Source: Candidatus Schekmanbacteria bacterium RIFCSPLOWO2_02_FULL_38_14
GTDB taxonomy: Bacteria > Schekmanbacteria > GWA2-38-11
NCBI GenBank assembly: GCA_001790855.1
Contig: MGDH01000042.1
Coordinates: 94,604 to 158,603 of the forward strand
Direction: 5' to 3'
DNA length: 64,000 nucleotides
The position numbers and the translations under genes are program-made. Shown in pieces: positions 36,064-44,580 of the stretch. Within the stretch, counting starts at the first letter, position 1; each line of letters opens with the position of its first letter. The notes under the pieces are model-generated. The model was not told the origin of the DNA, ran no database searches, and saw nothing but the letters and a program-made list of their open reading frames with translations.

Positions 36064-36837
36064 TTAATCAAAATGTTTGTGATAGTATAACCGCCATTTT
36101 GCATTAAACTTTTTGCTGCCAGGCGCCATATAACTGCATCCTTTATCTTCCTTGACAGAGTTATAAAGATGTTGAGAATCAATAGAGAGTTTGTCGAACA
36201 GAAATCCCAATATTCTTTGAACTGCTTTCGGATGTTTTTTGCTTAGAGTATTAAAATGGTAAAAATCAAAATCACGTCTAAATTCTGTAAGTTTTTCTAA
36301 AACCATGTCTACAGTGTAAATACCTCTTTTGAATGTAAGCATATCTAAAATTGCCTTTTCAGGAGTAGCAACCTTGACGAGATAATTCTCAATTCTCTTT
36401 TCTTCCCAACCACAGAAAAGTTCCTTTCTTCCGTAAATATATTTATAGGCTATTCCCTGAATCTCTTTTGTTCTCTGCCTTTTCAGGGAAACAGAAATGA
36501 TAGTTTTAAGCATCTGATCAAACATCCCGTAATTTTGGAGAGCTGCCTCAAAAGAAACATACGAATCCCTAACCAAAAGTTGCGCAACCTTAAAAACAGG
36601 AGTAGTAACCATTCCTCTGGATTCAAGATTGGCAATAGCATAGATGCCTTTTTTAATTCTTACAAGCCAGCCATTTTTGGAGAGTTTATTGACCAAGTTT
36701 CTTGCTGCCTGACGACTCATCTGTTTTTTGAGGATACTGAAAATCTGAGGGAAGGTTACAATTATGCTGTGCCGGATAATAATCTCTTTGATGAGATTTA
36801 ATTCTTTTTCAGACAATATAGTTCTTTTTGTGTCCAT
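36064..36837 (-). CDS. AbiEi-type antitoxin and transcriptional regulator
   Basis: The 257 residues start with a winged-helix domain (about 10-75; SRQAARNLVNKLSKNGWLVRIKKGIYAI), followed by an AbiEi C-terminal domain with VSFEAALQNYGM, the YIYGRKELFCGW segment and ATPEKAILDML. Family members bind inverted repeats in their own promoter and repress the operon while blocking the partner toxin. The toxin gene follows immediately. A direct repeat lies about 60 bases upstream of the start. The pair is probably functional. Confidence 0.88.
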   Translation of the reverse strand: MDTKRTILSEKELNLIKEIIIRHSIIVTFPQIFSILKKQMSRQAARNLVNKLSKNGWLVRIKKGIYAIANLESRGMVTTPVFKVAQLLVRDSYVSFEAALQNYGMFDQMLKTIISVSLKRQRTKEIQGIAYKYIYGRKELFCGWEEKRIENYLVKVATPEKAILDMLTFKRGIYTVDMVLEKLTEFRRDFDFYHFNTLSKKHPKAVQRILGFLFDKLSIDSQHLYNSVKEDKGCSYMAPGSKKFNAKWRLYYHKHFD

Positions 36838-36897
36838 AAAATAACCTATTTACGATTATTATCTGCACACAATATATACAAAGAGCAGAAGAAAGCA

Positions 36898-36926
36898 AGG
36901 TTTTTTTATCCGGCGGTGCGGGATTA
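36898..36926. repeat. Right direct repeat flanking the helicase remnant and AbiE pair
   Basis: AGG, a longer T run, then ATCCGGCGGTGCGGGATTA, matching 34847-34873 in the same orientation with one core mismatch. The interval between the copies is about 2.05 kb and holds the helicase fragment, AbiEii and AbiEi. Confidence 0.75.
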
Positions 36927-36938
36927 TTGAGCTAGTAC

Positions 36939-36956
36939 AACGGTTCTCTTTATTGA
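36939..36956 (+). repeat. Repeat family D, partial copy 2
   Basis: ACGGTTCTCTTTATT followed by GACTGCC. It shares the core with 48361-48380 and lies just outside the right direct repeat. Confidence 0.45.
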
Positions 36957-37037
36957 CTGCCCGTAGCGGCAGATAGCAACAGACTAAAAGATTAATATCT
37001 AAATACTATCGCATTTCTTTTAGCCTGCAATCCTTAT

Positions 37038-37178
37038 ATGCCAGAGCTCATTACATTTAATATTGTCCTGGATATTGGCGAGAATGATAAAATTGTTGGG
37101 ATTGAAATTCTTGATGCTTCAAAACATATAGCCTTAGATAGACTTCTTCCTGTTAAATATGAAGTTTTAAAAATATAG
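37038..37178 (+). pseudogene. DUF2283 protein fragment
   Basis: A 46-codon open frame contains DIGENDKIVGIEILDASKH, the conserved C-terminal core of DUF2283, followed by DRLLPVKYEVLKI. Normal members begin with a KITYDKEADALYI-like strand that is missing here, so the gene seems truncated at its 5' end. It may still be translated from the ATG at 37038, but no clear Shine-Dalgarno is seen. Confidence 0.55.
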
Positions 37179-37204
37179 ACCTCTACCCCAAAGTGATCTA
37201 CTTA

Positions 37205-37324
37205 TTATTTAAGTCCCTGATAATAAGAATGTGACAGGTAAATGGCTGCCACAAGTGCAATCTTTTTTGTGAAAGGGTCTTTGCAGTTTCTTATGTTACA
37301 AGATGCGCATACCAGATTTTTCAT
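37205..37324 (-). CDS. Possible 39-residue cysteine-containing microprotein
   Basis: ATG 37324 lies 7 bases after the stop of ispG on the same strand and opens 39 codons: MKNLVCASCNIRNCKDPF and then a hydrophobic helix KKIALVAAIYLSHSYYQG. The CxxC plus third Cys and the helix look protein-like, but the Shine-Dalgarno is weak and no family is recognised. It could be a chance frame. Confidence 0.35.
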   Translation of the reverse strand: MKNLVCASCNIRNCKDPFTKKIALVAAIYLSHSYYQGLK

Positions 37325-37331
37325 AAATTAT

Positions 37332-38429
37332 TCAACCATGCTTTCTTTCTCCTGCTAATTTCTCCACTTCATCTACAATAGCATCTACAAGGTCTTTTTC
37401 GCTAACCTTCTTTATAATCTTTCCTTCCTTAAACAGCAGTCCTTCACCTGTTCCTCCTGCAATTCCTACATGTGCGTCTCTTGCCTCACCAGGACCATTC
37501 ACAACACATCCCATCACAGCTACACGAATTGGAGCTTTTATATGGGAGAGTTTTTTTTCAACTTCTTCTGCAATTTTTTCAACATCAATCTGGCATCTCC
37601 CGCACGTCGGACAGGAGATTAGGTCTAAGCCCCCTTCTCTGAGCTCCAGAGAGCGCAGTATTGCATACCCTGCCCTGACCTCATCAACAGGGTCACCTGT
37701 GAGCGAAACCCTTATCGTATCGCCAATCCCCTCATTCAAAAGAACCCCGATGCCTATTGATGATTTTATAACTCCTGTAAATACAATGCCTGCCTCTGTT
37801 ACTCCAAGATGAAGGGGATATCCTGCTTTTTTTCCTGATGATAACTTGTCTGCTTCCTTTACAAAAAGCCTGTAGGCATCTATTGTTTTTAAAACATCAG
37901 ATGCCTTGAGCGAAACCTTTATATCATAAAAGTTTTCTTCCTCAAAAATCTCCAGATTTCTTATTGCGCTTTCAACCATTGCCTCAGCAGAGGGTTTGCC
38001 GTATTTTTCAAGAATCTTTTTCTCAATTGAGCCTGAATTTACACCAACCCTTATTGAAATTCCTTTTCCCCTGGATGCCCTGATTATCTCCCTTACCTTT
38101 TCCTTTCCTCCTATGTTTCCGGGATTTATCCTGATTCCGTCAACACCCTGCTCAATAGATTCCAAAGCCAGATTACAATCAAAATGGATATCTGCTATCA
38201 ACGGAATTGATATCTGGCTTTTAATATCCCTAAGACAACCTGCTGCCTCTTTATCCTTGACTGCAACCCTTACAATCTCACATCTCACCTTTTCCAGCTT
38301 TTTAATCTGAGCGACTGTTGCTTTGACATCACAGGTATCAGTCTTTGTCATTGACTGAACAGAGACTGGAGCATCTCCTCCAACTTTTACATTGCCAACA
38401 GATATCTGGCGGGTCTTGCGGCATACCAT
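37332..38429 (-). CDS. ispG: 4-hydroxy-3-methylbut-2-en-1-yl diphosphate synthase
   Basis: This [4Fe-4S] enzyme of the MEP isoprenoid pathway converts MEcPP to HMBPP. The 365 residues show a TIM-barrel start (VGGDAPVSVQSMTKTDT), LIADIHFD, IRINPGNIGG, and the cluster ligands in SCPTCGRCQ together with MGCVVNGPGEARDAHVG. IspH, the next enzyme, is at 58.4 kb. The compact bacterial form without the plant-type insertion is present. No other MEP gene lies alongside it. Confidence 0.96.
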   Translation of the reverse strand: MVCRKTRQISVGNVKVGGDAPVSVQSMTKTDTCDVKATVAQIKKLEKVRCEIVRVAVKDKEAAGCLRDIKSQISIPLIADIHFDCNLALESIEQGVDGIRINPGNIGGKEKVREIIRASRGKGISIRVGVNSGSIEKKILEKYGKPSAEAMVESAIRNLEIFEEENFYDIKVSLKASDVLKTIDAYRLFVKEADKLSSGKKAGYPLHLGVTEAGIVFTGVIKSSIGIGVLLNEGIGDTIRVSLTGDPVDEVRAGYAILRSLELREGGLDLISCPTCGRCQIDVEKIAEEVEKKLSHIKAPIRVAVMGCVVNGPGEARDAHVGIAGGTGEGLLFKEGKIIKKVSEKDLVDAIVDEVEKLAGERKHG

Positions 38430-38476
38430 TGATTATCTTTCACAAAAATAATTTTTCTTTTCATCAGTAGGTCAGT

Positions 38477-38498
38477 CGCCTGCCTGCCGGCAGGCAGG
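38477..38498. repeat. Short palindrome of the nested type
   Basis: CCTGCCTGCCGGCAGGCAGG is a perfect palindrome related to the inserts inside repeat copies at 47168-47186 and 56968-56986. Confidence 0.6.
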
Positions 38499-38550
38499 TC
38501 TCGCCTGACTTATTTTAATTTCTCAATAATCTTTCTCTGAACATCTTTTT

Positions 38551-38602
38551 AGCGGGGTTAGAAAACCCCGTCTATCGATAGGCGGGACATTCTTGTCCCG
38601 CT
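38551..38602 (+). repeat. Dispersed palindromic repeat, family A, copy 3
   Basis: AGCGGGGTT, AGAA and AACCCCG form the first hairpin; GGCGGGACA and TGTCCCGC form the second. It is nearly identical to 59524-59575. A diverged hairpin GGACAGGC/GCCTGTCC follows at 38638-38658. Confidence 0.88.
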
Positions 38603-38693
38603 GATTTTCTTTTCTCTCTTTCTGTTTTCCTTCAAACGGACAGGCGGGACGCCTGTCCTACTGTTAACTATTCACTGACCACTACCTTCAGCT

Positions 38694-40361
38694 TCAAATA
38701 AGCCTTGCAAAGAAATCTATTATATCTCCAAGATACCTGTTAAAATCATTATAAAGAGCAAATCCCATCAGCGCAACAATCATCACAATCCCGATATACT
38801 GTGTAAACTCGCGGAGCTTAAGATTAACAGGTTTTCCTATAATCCCTTCGATTATGAACAGCAGTATCAGTCCCCCGTCTGTAATCGTTCCAAGCGGAAC
38901 AAAATTTATTATCCCGAGATTTATGCTGATAAAAGCAACAAAAAAGGCAAAATCATATACTCCTTTTTTTGCCTGGTCTCCTGCCATCTTTGCAATGGCA
39001 ATTGGTCCACTTATATTTTTGCTTGAGATTTTACCGCTCACAAGCATATAAATCCCTTTAAAGATAAGCACAGTTAAATTCCCTGTCCGCTCAACGCTGT
39101 TTACAAACGCCGCAGGCAGAGAATATTTTACTTCTTTCAGTTTTGGTTCCGTGTATGAATTAGCCGAATAAACACCAATCACTCCAACATTAATTTTTTC
39201 ATCCAGAAGATTTCTTCTCTTTTCCTTCCTCGGAGTAAGCGCCAAGTTTTCTTTCTTCCCATCTCTTTCAACCATTATATCAATTTTCTTTTCAGGATTT
39301 TTCTTGATTATCTCTTCAACTTCCATCCAGTTTTTTATTTCCTTGCCATTCACGCCTACAATTTTATCAAACGGTTTAAGTCCTCCTGATTCTGCAGGGG
39401 ACCCCTTTTCTGTTTTCTCAATATAGAGCTCTGTTGACTCAATCCCCAGAAGTTCAGTAAATTTTTTACCCTGAACAATTTCATTATCAGGAATTATGAT
39501 TTTTATATCTTCTGTTGTTTTATCCTTTGAATTTCCCTTGTCTTCCTTTTTCTGCCTTTGCAAAATTATTTCAACTGGCTTTGGAATACTTCCAATATCT
39601 ATTTCTTCAAGCTGTTTCCAGACTTCTATTTTTCTGTTCCCGACTCTTTTTATTAAATCACCCGGATTGAATCCCAGTTTTTCTGCCGGCATCCCCTTTT
39701 TAATACCGCCAATTTTTGACTCAAGGGCTATTGGAAGAATACCTACCAGAGAAATCTTGTTCTTCTCTCCGAAAAGATTTGGAACCTCTTTCTCAACAGG
39801 AGTTATTGTCTTTTTGAAAGTTTTCCCGTCTCTTTTTACTGTAAGGTCCAAACTCTTCCCGCCGCTTGTATGAATTAAGCCTGTCATTTCTTCCCAGCTA
39901 TTAACATCTATTCCATTAATCTTTACAATTTCGTCTCCGTATTTTAACCCGGCTTTATCAGCAGGCATCCCCTTTTCCACCTCAGCCACAAAGGGAGAAA
40001 GAGTTGTGATACCAATAGTGTAAATGACAGTGATTATCAAAACTGCAAAAATAATGTTAAAAAGAGGTCCTGCTGCTACAACAGAAAGCTTTACAAAAGG
40101 GGGTTTATGAGTAAATGATTTTCCCTTATCAACCACCTCTTCATCAGGAGATTCACCTTCAAGTTTCACATATCCTCCAAACGGAAATGCTGAAATAAGA
40201 TATTCTGTTTCTCCCCATTTTTTGCCGACTATTTTTGGGCCAAACCCAAGCGAGAATTTCTGAACACCCACCCCTGCCCTTTTTGCCAGAAGGAAGTGCC
40301 CTAACTCGTGAACAAAAATCAAAAGCCCTAATGCGATTACTGTCCCTAAGATATAATTCAT
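38694..40361 (-). CDS. rseP: RIP metalloprotease RseP with three PDZ-like domains
   Basis: This site-2 intramembrane protease cleaves anti-sigma factors and remnant signal peptides. The zinc motif HELGH is at residues 18-22 and the C-terminal Asp ligand lies in NFVPLGTITDGG, a longer variant of the usual NLLPIPxLDG. TM helices are near 1-20, 92-115 and in the last 110 residues. Between them lie three PDZ-like units (about 121-189, 208-290, 305-378), each with a GMPADKAGL-type segment; E. coli RseP has two, and the length is 555 against about 450. An AAGGAG Shine-Dalgarno precedes the ATG. Confidence 0.92.
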   Translation of the reverse strand: MNYILGTVIALGLLIFVHELGHFLLAKRAGVGVQKFSLGFGPKIVGKKWGETEYLISAFPFGGYVKLEGESPDEEVVDKGKSFTHKPPFVKLSVVAAGPLFNIIFAVLIITVIYTIGITTLSPFVAEVEKGMPADKAGLKYGDEIVKINGIDVNSWEEMTGLIHTSGGKSLDLTVKRDGKTFKKTITPVEKEVPNLFGEKNKISLVGILPIALESKIGGIKKGMPAEKLGFNPGDLIKRVGNRKIEVWKQLEEIDIGSIPKPVEIILQRQKKEDKGNSKDKTTEDIKIIIPDNEIVQGKKFTELLGIESTELYIEKTEKGSPAESGGLKPFDKIVGVNGKEIKNWMEVEEIIKKNPEKKIDIMVERDGKKENLALTPRKEKRRNLLDEKINVGVIGVYSANSYTEPKLKEVKYSLPAAFVNSVERTGNLTVLIFKGIYMLVSGKISSKNISGPIAIAKMAGDQAKKGVYDFAFFVAFISINLGIINFVPLGTITDGGLILLFIIEGIIGKPVNLKLREFTQYIGIVMIVALMGFALYNDFNRYLGDIIDFFARLI

Positions 40362-40417
40362 TTACTCTAATACTCCTTTTAAAGGCATCTTTAACCTTAA
40401 ATTTGAAACTAAATAAT

Positions 40418-41125
40418 TTAATCCCCTGTAGATTCTACCACCTCAACACCATCAGGTGTTTTAAACTCAAATTTGGAATCCGATATTCCTCTGTTCACTT
40501 TAATATTTTTTAATTCATAAGAAGTCCAGTTACCGAAACTGTCTTCAACAATCACCTTTTGAAAATTCAAATTATTCTTGTCAACCTCAAGCCTCATCTT
40601 TTTAATCATGCTTTTTGAATCTTTTGGTATTAATCCCAGCATATAGCTTCTGCTTTTCTCAGAACCCTGTTCCATTGAAATTTCAAAATCCCTGCTAAGC
40701 TTTGCCATTCCTGTAAGAATTGTAAGGGCTGTTTTGGATTTATTGTTCAAATCCAACTTCTCCCTGACAACCTGCTTGTTTTCAGGCAGATATACCCACA
40801 AAGTCTGGCCATTTGCTATTATCAGCTGTTTTTCTGGTTCTTTTATTTCCATCCTCAGCTTATCAGGTTTTTTTACATATAAGCTTCCTTTGAAAATAAA
40901 TTTTTTCTCAACTGTTCTGTTAAAAGTTTCCTGGATGCAATCTGTCTCAAGTTCCCTCACATACTCATATTTCTTCTGAATCTTTGAAACAATCTCATCA
41001 AGCGCTGATGTTTCAGGATAAACAGGTTCAGGGAGTATGAAATTCAGAATTAAAAGATATAAAAATAATCCTGATGGTTTAATTAGAATATATTTCAATC
41101 GTGGAAAAAGGATTTTTTTGAACAA
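40418..41125 (-). CDS. lolA: Outer membrane lipoprotein carrier LolA
   Basis: This periplasmic chaperone ferries lipoproteins from LolCDE to the outer membrane. After a signal peptide, the LolA fold shows IVSKIQKKYEYVRELETDCIQE, GSLYVKKPDKLRMEI, IIANGQTLWVYLPENKQV and the end NRGISDSKFEFKTPDGVEVV. The apparent start is a TTG at 41125, which overlaps the end of scpA by 47 bases, so the exact N-terminus is uncertain. Lipoproteins such as those at 7.9 and 20.7 kb are likely clients. Confidence 0.88.
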   Translation of the reverse strand: MFKKILFPRLKYILIKPSGLFLYLLILNFILPEPVYPETSALDEIVSKIQKKYEYVRELETDCIQETFNRTVEKKFIFKGSLYVKKPDKLRMEIKEPEKQLIIANGQTLWVYLPENKQVVREKLDLNNKSKTALTILTGMAKLSRDFEISMEQGSEKSRSYMLGLIPKDSKSMIKKMRLEVDKNNLNFQKVIVEDSFGNWTSYELKNIKVNRGISDSKFEFKTPDGVEVVESTGD

Positions 41126-41801
41126 CTTTCACTAACCTTAGTTTTATAAGTTCTAAAAGGGCTAAAAATGTAATTACCATCTCATATCTGGAGCCCATAT
41201 TTTCAAAAAATTGCTGCAGAGTCAAGCTCTTGTTGGAATTTAATTTTTCCATAATATCTGATATTTTATCATTTATATTCAGTTTCTCTATTGTTACTTC
41301 ATGAAATTCTTTGTCTTTTACTCTCACAATTATACTTCTGAATGCGGAAATCAGGTCAAATACTGAAACCTCAAGAAGAATCTCTTCTTTTTTAAGCCCC
41401 TCAATACTCGCATCCCTGTCATATAACTCTGAATAATACTGCTCTCTTCCGCTCAGCTTTTCAGCCGCATCTCTGAACTTCCTGTACTCTATGAGGCGCT
41501 TCACAAGTTCTTCACGGGGATCCGCCTCTTCCGCATCTTCTTCCGGGTCGGGAGGAAGAAGCATTTTTGATTTTATATGCATCAGCGTTGCAGCCATCAC
41601 AAGAAAGTCTCCGATTGTATCAAGATTTAGAACCTTCAGCATTTCAATGTATTCAAGATACTGCTCTGTTACCAGTGCAATCGGGATATCATAAATATCA
41701 ATTTCATTTTTTTTGATTAAATGAAGCAAAAGATCCATTGGACCTTCATAAAAAGGAAGCTCAATTTTATAAGATGATGTGGATGAATCTATTGAATCCA
41801 T
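41079..41801 (-). CDS. scpA: Segregation and condensation protein A
   Basis: ScpA is the kleisin subunit of the SMC-ScpAB condensin. The 240 residues show the N-terminal FYEGPMDLLLHLIKKNEIDIYDIPIALVTEQYLEYI, the central MLLPP and acidic EDAEEADPREELVKRLIEYRKF, and a C-terminal winged-helix region. Its partner ScpB is not adjacent, and its 3' end overlaps lolA. Normal length for the family. Confidence 0.94.
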   Translation of the reverse strand: MDSIDSSTSSYKIELPFYEGPMDLLLHLIKKNEIDIYDIPIALVTEQYLEYIEMLKVLNLDTIGDFLVMAATLMHIKSKMLLPPDPEEDAEEADPREELVKRLIEYRKFRDAAEKLSGREQYYSELYDRDASIEGLKKEEILLEVSVFDLISAFRSIIVRVKDKEFHEVTIEKLNINDKISDIMEKLNSNKSLTLQQFFENMGSRYEMVITFLALLELIKLRLVKVVQKNPFSTIEIYSN

Positions 41802-41942
41802 AGCATTAAACTCTTTTTAAATCACAAATTCCAACGTTCAGATTTCAAAACTATTTGTAATTGTGGATTTGATATTTCTGTTAACTATATCCTCCATCTT
41901 TTTCATTGTCAAAATAAATGAATATGGAATGCCGGGTTATTC

Positions 41943-42668
41943 TCATAAGTTCTGCTGATTAACCTGTTCCAATACTTTTACCTTTTTTTCCGCATCACTT
42001 TTGAAGGAAGAGGCTGGATGATCTTTCACAATTCTTTTATAAAAGTCCAAAGCATTTTTATTATCTCCTATTTTCTCATAACACCATCCTGTTTCCCAAA
42101 GTAATTTCTCTTCTAACGGACCTTTGCCTGCTTTTAAAATATCTTTATACGCTTTTATAGCTTCAGGATATTTTCCCTCTTCAATATAAGCAATCCCCTT
42201 GCCATGATAAGCATCAGCAGTAAAGATATCCGCTTCCTTGCTTTCTTTTATATACTGGTCATAGGATTCTATTGCTTTCTTATAGTTTTTAAGATGCAGA
42301 TTACAGTTCCCCATATAGACTAAAGACCAGCCAGCATATCTGGTGCCCGGATATTCATTAACTATTCCCTGAAATTCCCTGAAGGCTTTAAGATATTTAG
42401 CCATGTCCTCTTCTTTTCCTTCTTCGCTCTGCCAGTATATTTTCAGAACCTGATAGAACCTTTCAGCAGCATTTCTCTCAGATTGCTTCTTGGTATAGAG
42501 GAAAATACCTGCTGCAACCCCTATTATAAGGATTATAGATATTGCATATATGAAAGTTCTGGCATTTTCCTGAAAAAAATAAAACACCTTCTGCAGAAAA
42601 GTTGTTTGTTCAATCTTTTTTGTTTTTTCTCTTTTCCTCGTTTTTGTTTTTTTTATTTGCCTTACCAC
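41943..42668 (-). CDS. Membrane-anchored TPR protein
   Basis: A very basic N-terminus (KKTKTRKREKTKK) is followed by one TM helix at about 38-57 and a periplasmic region with four or five TPR-like units (about 60-235), including GNCNLHLKNYKKAIESYDQYI, AYHGKGIAYIEEGKYPEAIKAY and WCYEKIGDNKNALDFYKRIV. It resembles YfgM and CpoB-type ancillary proteins of outer-membrane or division complexes, without enough signal to name it. The start is GTG 42668, with AAGGAGGGG 4 bases upstream. It follows gltX. Confidence 0.82.
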   Translation of the reverse strand: MVRQIKKTKTRKREKTKKIEQTTFLQKVFYFFQENARTFIYAISIILIIGVAAGIFLYTKKQSERNAAERFYQVLKIYWQSEEGKEEDMAKYLKAFREFQGIVNEYPGTRYAGWSLVYMGNCNLHLKNYKKAIESYDQYIKESKEADIFTADAYHGKGIAYIEEGKYPEAIKAYKDILKAGKGPLEEKLLWETGWCYEKIGDNKNALDFYKRIVKDHPASSFKSDAEKKVKVLEQVNQQNL

Positions 42669-42740
42669 TTTCCCCTCCTTAGGATTGTTCTGGATTTCTT
42701 CCTAAAGCCTACCGCTTATAATTTACAGCTAATCTGACTT

Positions 42741-44162
42741 TTAAGCTTTATCATTTGTCATTTGCAAATCTATCACTCTGCTTAATCTTTTCAATACCCT
42801 TTCCCTGCCGAGTATCTCAATGACCTCAAAAATCCCGGGGCTTACTGTATTTCCGGTTAATCCAACCCTTACAGGCTGGGCAATCTGGACAAGCTTCAAC
42901 TTCTTCTCTTCCATAGTTCTCAAAAATATTTTTTCAATGTCTGCCACATTAAACTCTTCCAGATTCTTCAACTCTGTTATCAACTTCCTGATAACAGAAC
43001 AGGACTGAACTGTAATCCATTTTTTGACTGCATTGTCATCATACTTTATCTCATCGGTAAAGAAATAATAGGCTGATTCAGCCATCTCCTTAATTGTTTT
43101 GCAACGTTCCTTCAGCCCTTTTATGATTTTAAACATTCTCTCCCTGTCATCAAACTCTTTTCTTTCATATCCTTTTTTTTCAAGAAAAGGCAGAATGTTT
43201 TCCAGCATTTTTTGTTCATCAGTTGTCTTGAGATAGTGACTGTTAAGCCATAGAAGCTTTTCAGGATTAAAAATTGCTGCTGATTTTCCGACTTTATCAA
43301 GCGAAAAGTTTCCAATCAGCTCTTCAACTGAAAATATCTCCTGGTCACCATACGACCATCCAAGCCTTGATAAATAATTTACCATTGCCTGAGGAAGATA
43401 TCCCATCTCCTTGTAAGCCATAACAGAAGTAGCGCAGTGCCGCTTGCTCAGTCTTGCCTTATCTTCTCCAAGAATCATTGGAAGGTGAGCAAATTTTGGA
43501 ATTTCATATCCAAGAGCTTCGTATAAAAGAATCTGTTTTGGAGTATTTGCCAGATGGTCATCCCCTCTAATGACATAATTAATCTCCATCTCAGCATCAT
43601 CAACCACTACCACGAGGTTATACATTGGAGAACCATCACCCCTGAGAAGAACCAAGTCATCGAGCTGGGAATTATCAAAAATTACCTGCCCGCGTATTAA
43701 ATCATTAATTTCAGTTTTTCCTTCATGCGGAGCTGCAAACCTTACAACAAAAGACTTGTCAGTATTGCCCTGTTTTCGCTTCCTGCATCTTCCGTCATAT
43801 TTTGGAATCGTTTTTTCCTTGAGGGCTTTTTCTCTCATTTCCTTAAGTTCTTCTTGAGTGCAGTAGCACTTGTACGCCTTCCCTGTATCAAGAAGTTTTT
43901 TTACAGCACCCAGATAAAGGTCTCTGCGTTTGCTCTGAAAATATGGGCCCTCATCCCAGTTAATCCCAAGCCATTCAAGGGCATCTATAATGGCTTTTAC
44001 AGACTCCTCATTTGAACGCACAATGTCTGTGTCTTCTATCCTTAAAACAAAAACTCCACTGTTTCGTCTTGTAAAAAACCAGTTAAAAAGTGCGGTGTGC
44101 GCTCCTCCAATGTGGAGATATCCGGTTGGACTTGGAGCAAATCTAACTCTAACCTTTTCCAT
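42741..44162 (-). CDS. gltX: Glutamyl-tRNA synthetase
   Basis: This class I aminoacyl-tRNA synthetase charges tRNA-Glu. The FAPSPTGYLHIGGAHTALFNW block carries the HIGH motif, and the KMSKS equivalent is ARLSKRH. A CYCTQEEL segment with a Cys pair and a later His marks the zinc-site region. The frame can start at TTG 44174, but ATG 44162 (MEKVRVRFAPS) matches homologues better. About 473 residues, complete. Confidence 0.95.
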   Translation of the reverse strand: MEKVRVRFAPSPTGYLHIGGAHTALFNWFFTRRNSGVFVLRIEDTDIVRSNEESVKAIIDALEWLGINWDEGPYFQSKRRDLYLGAVKKLLDTGKAYKCYCTQEELKEMREKALKEKTIPKYDGRCRKRKQGNTDKSFVVRFAAPHEGKTEINDLIRGQVIFDNSQLDDLVLLRGDGSPMYNLVVVVDDAEMEINYVIRGDDHLANTPKQILLYEALGYEIPKFAHLPMILGEDKARLSKRHCATSVMAYKEMGYLPQAMVNYLSRLGWSYGDQEIFSVEELIGNFSLDKVGKSAAIFNPEKLLWLNSHYLKTTDEQKMLENILPFLEKKGYERKEFDDRERMFKIIKGLKERCKTIKEMAESAYYFFTDEIKYDDNAVKKWITVQSCSVIRKLITELKNLEEFNVADIEKIFLRTMEEKKLKLVQIAQPVRVGLTGNTVSPGIFEVIEILGRERVLKRLSRVIDLQMTNDKA

Positions 44163-44194
44163 TAAAAAATTCAAACCTCTCTTTCTATTTCATA

Positions 44195-44414
44195 CAATGC
44201 GAGCAGGTCCCTCGCTTGTCATTGCGAAGGGCTTTAGCCCTGAAGCAATCTGACCCAAAGGGTCATTACGAGAGCCGATTTATCGGCTCGTGGTAATCTC
44301 GTCTGGATTGCTTCGCTTCGCTCGCAATGACATTACTCCGCAATCTCAGTTTTAGCTGTTAGCTATCAGCTTTGTAATGAGATTGCCACGTCGCTGTCGC
44401 TCCTCGCAATGACA
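44195..44414. repeat. Composite of TGTCATTGCGAG-type repeats, family B
   Basis: Several units of the type CATTGCGAGGAGC...GAAGCAATCTC occur here in both orientations. They are interrupted by small hairpins such as GGGCTTTAGCCC, GACCCAAAGGGTC and GAGCCGATTTATCGGCTC (44273-44290), and one clean inverted unit lies at 44377-44414. Most of the gap between gltX and dapL is made of this. I recognise no gene here. Confidence 0.8.
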
Positions 44415-44580
44415 CCAAATAGGCACTTTTAAAACAGCCTGTATAAATTTAATATAATTTGGTTATTATATCATTTTCAAAATAGTTTGACAAAGATAAA
44501 ATTTTTTTTTACGATTGCCCGACTTATAATTCTTTCAATTACAGAAAATTATACCTAAAGATACAGGAGGTATCTATTTA

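Noticed and set aside
36938..37331. attR-type duplication of the tRNA 3' end at the island's right edge
   Set aside because: I looked for GGTTCAAATCCTG-like sequence near the right edge and near 34.9 kb and found none, so the exact integration boundary is not shown.
44195..44414. Repeat-rich gap between gltX and dapL as a CRISPR array
   Set aside because: The units are palindromic, variable in length and in mixed orientation, without regular spacers, and no cas gene is nearby.
44487..44530. TTGACA...TATAAT promoter before dapL
   Set aside because: The two boxes are 32 bases apart, far from the 16-18 expected, so they do not form one promoter.
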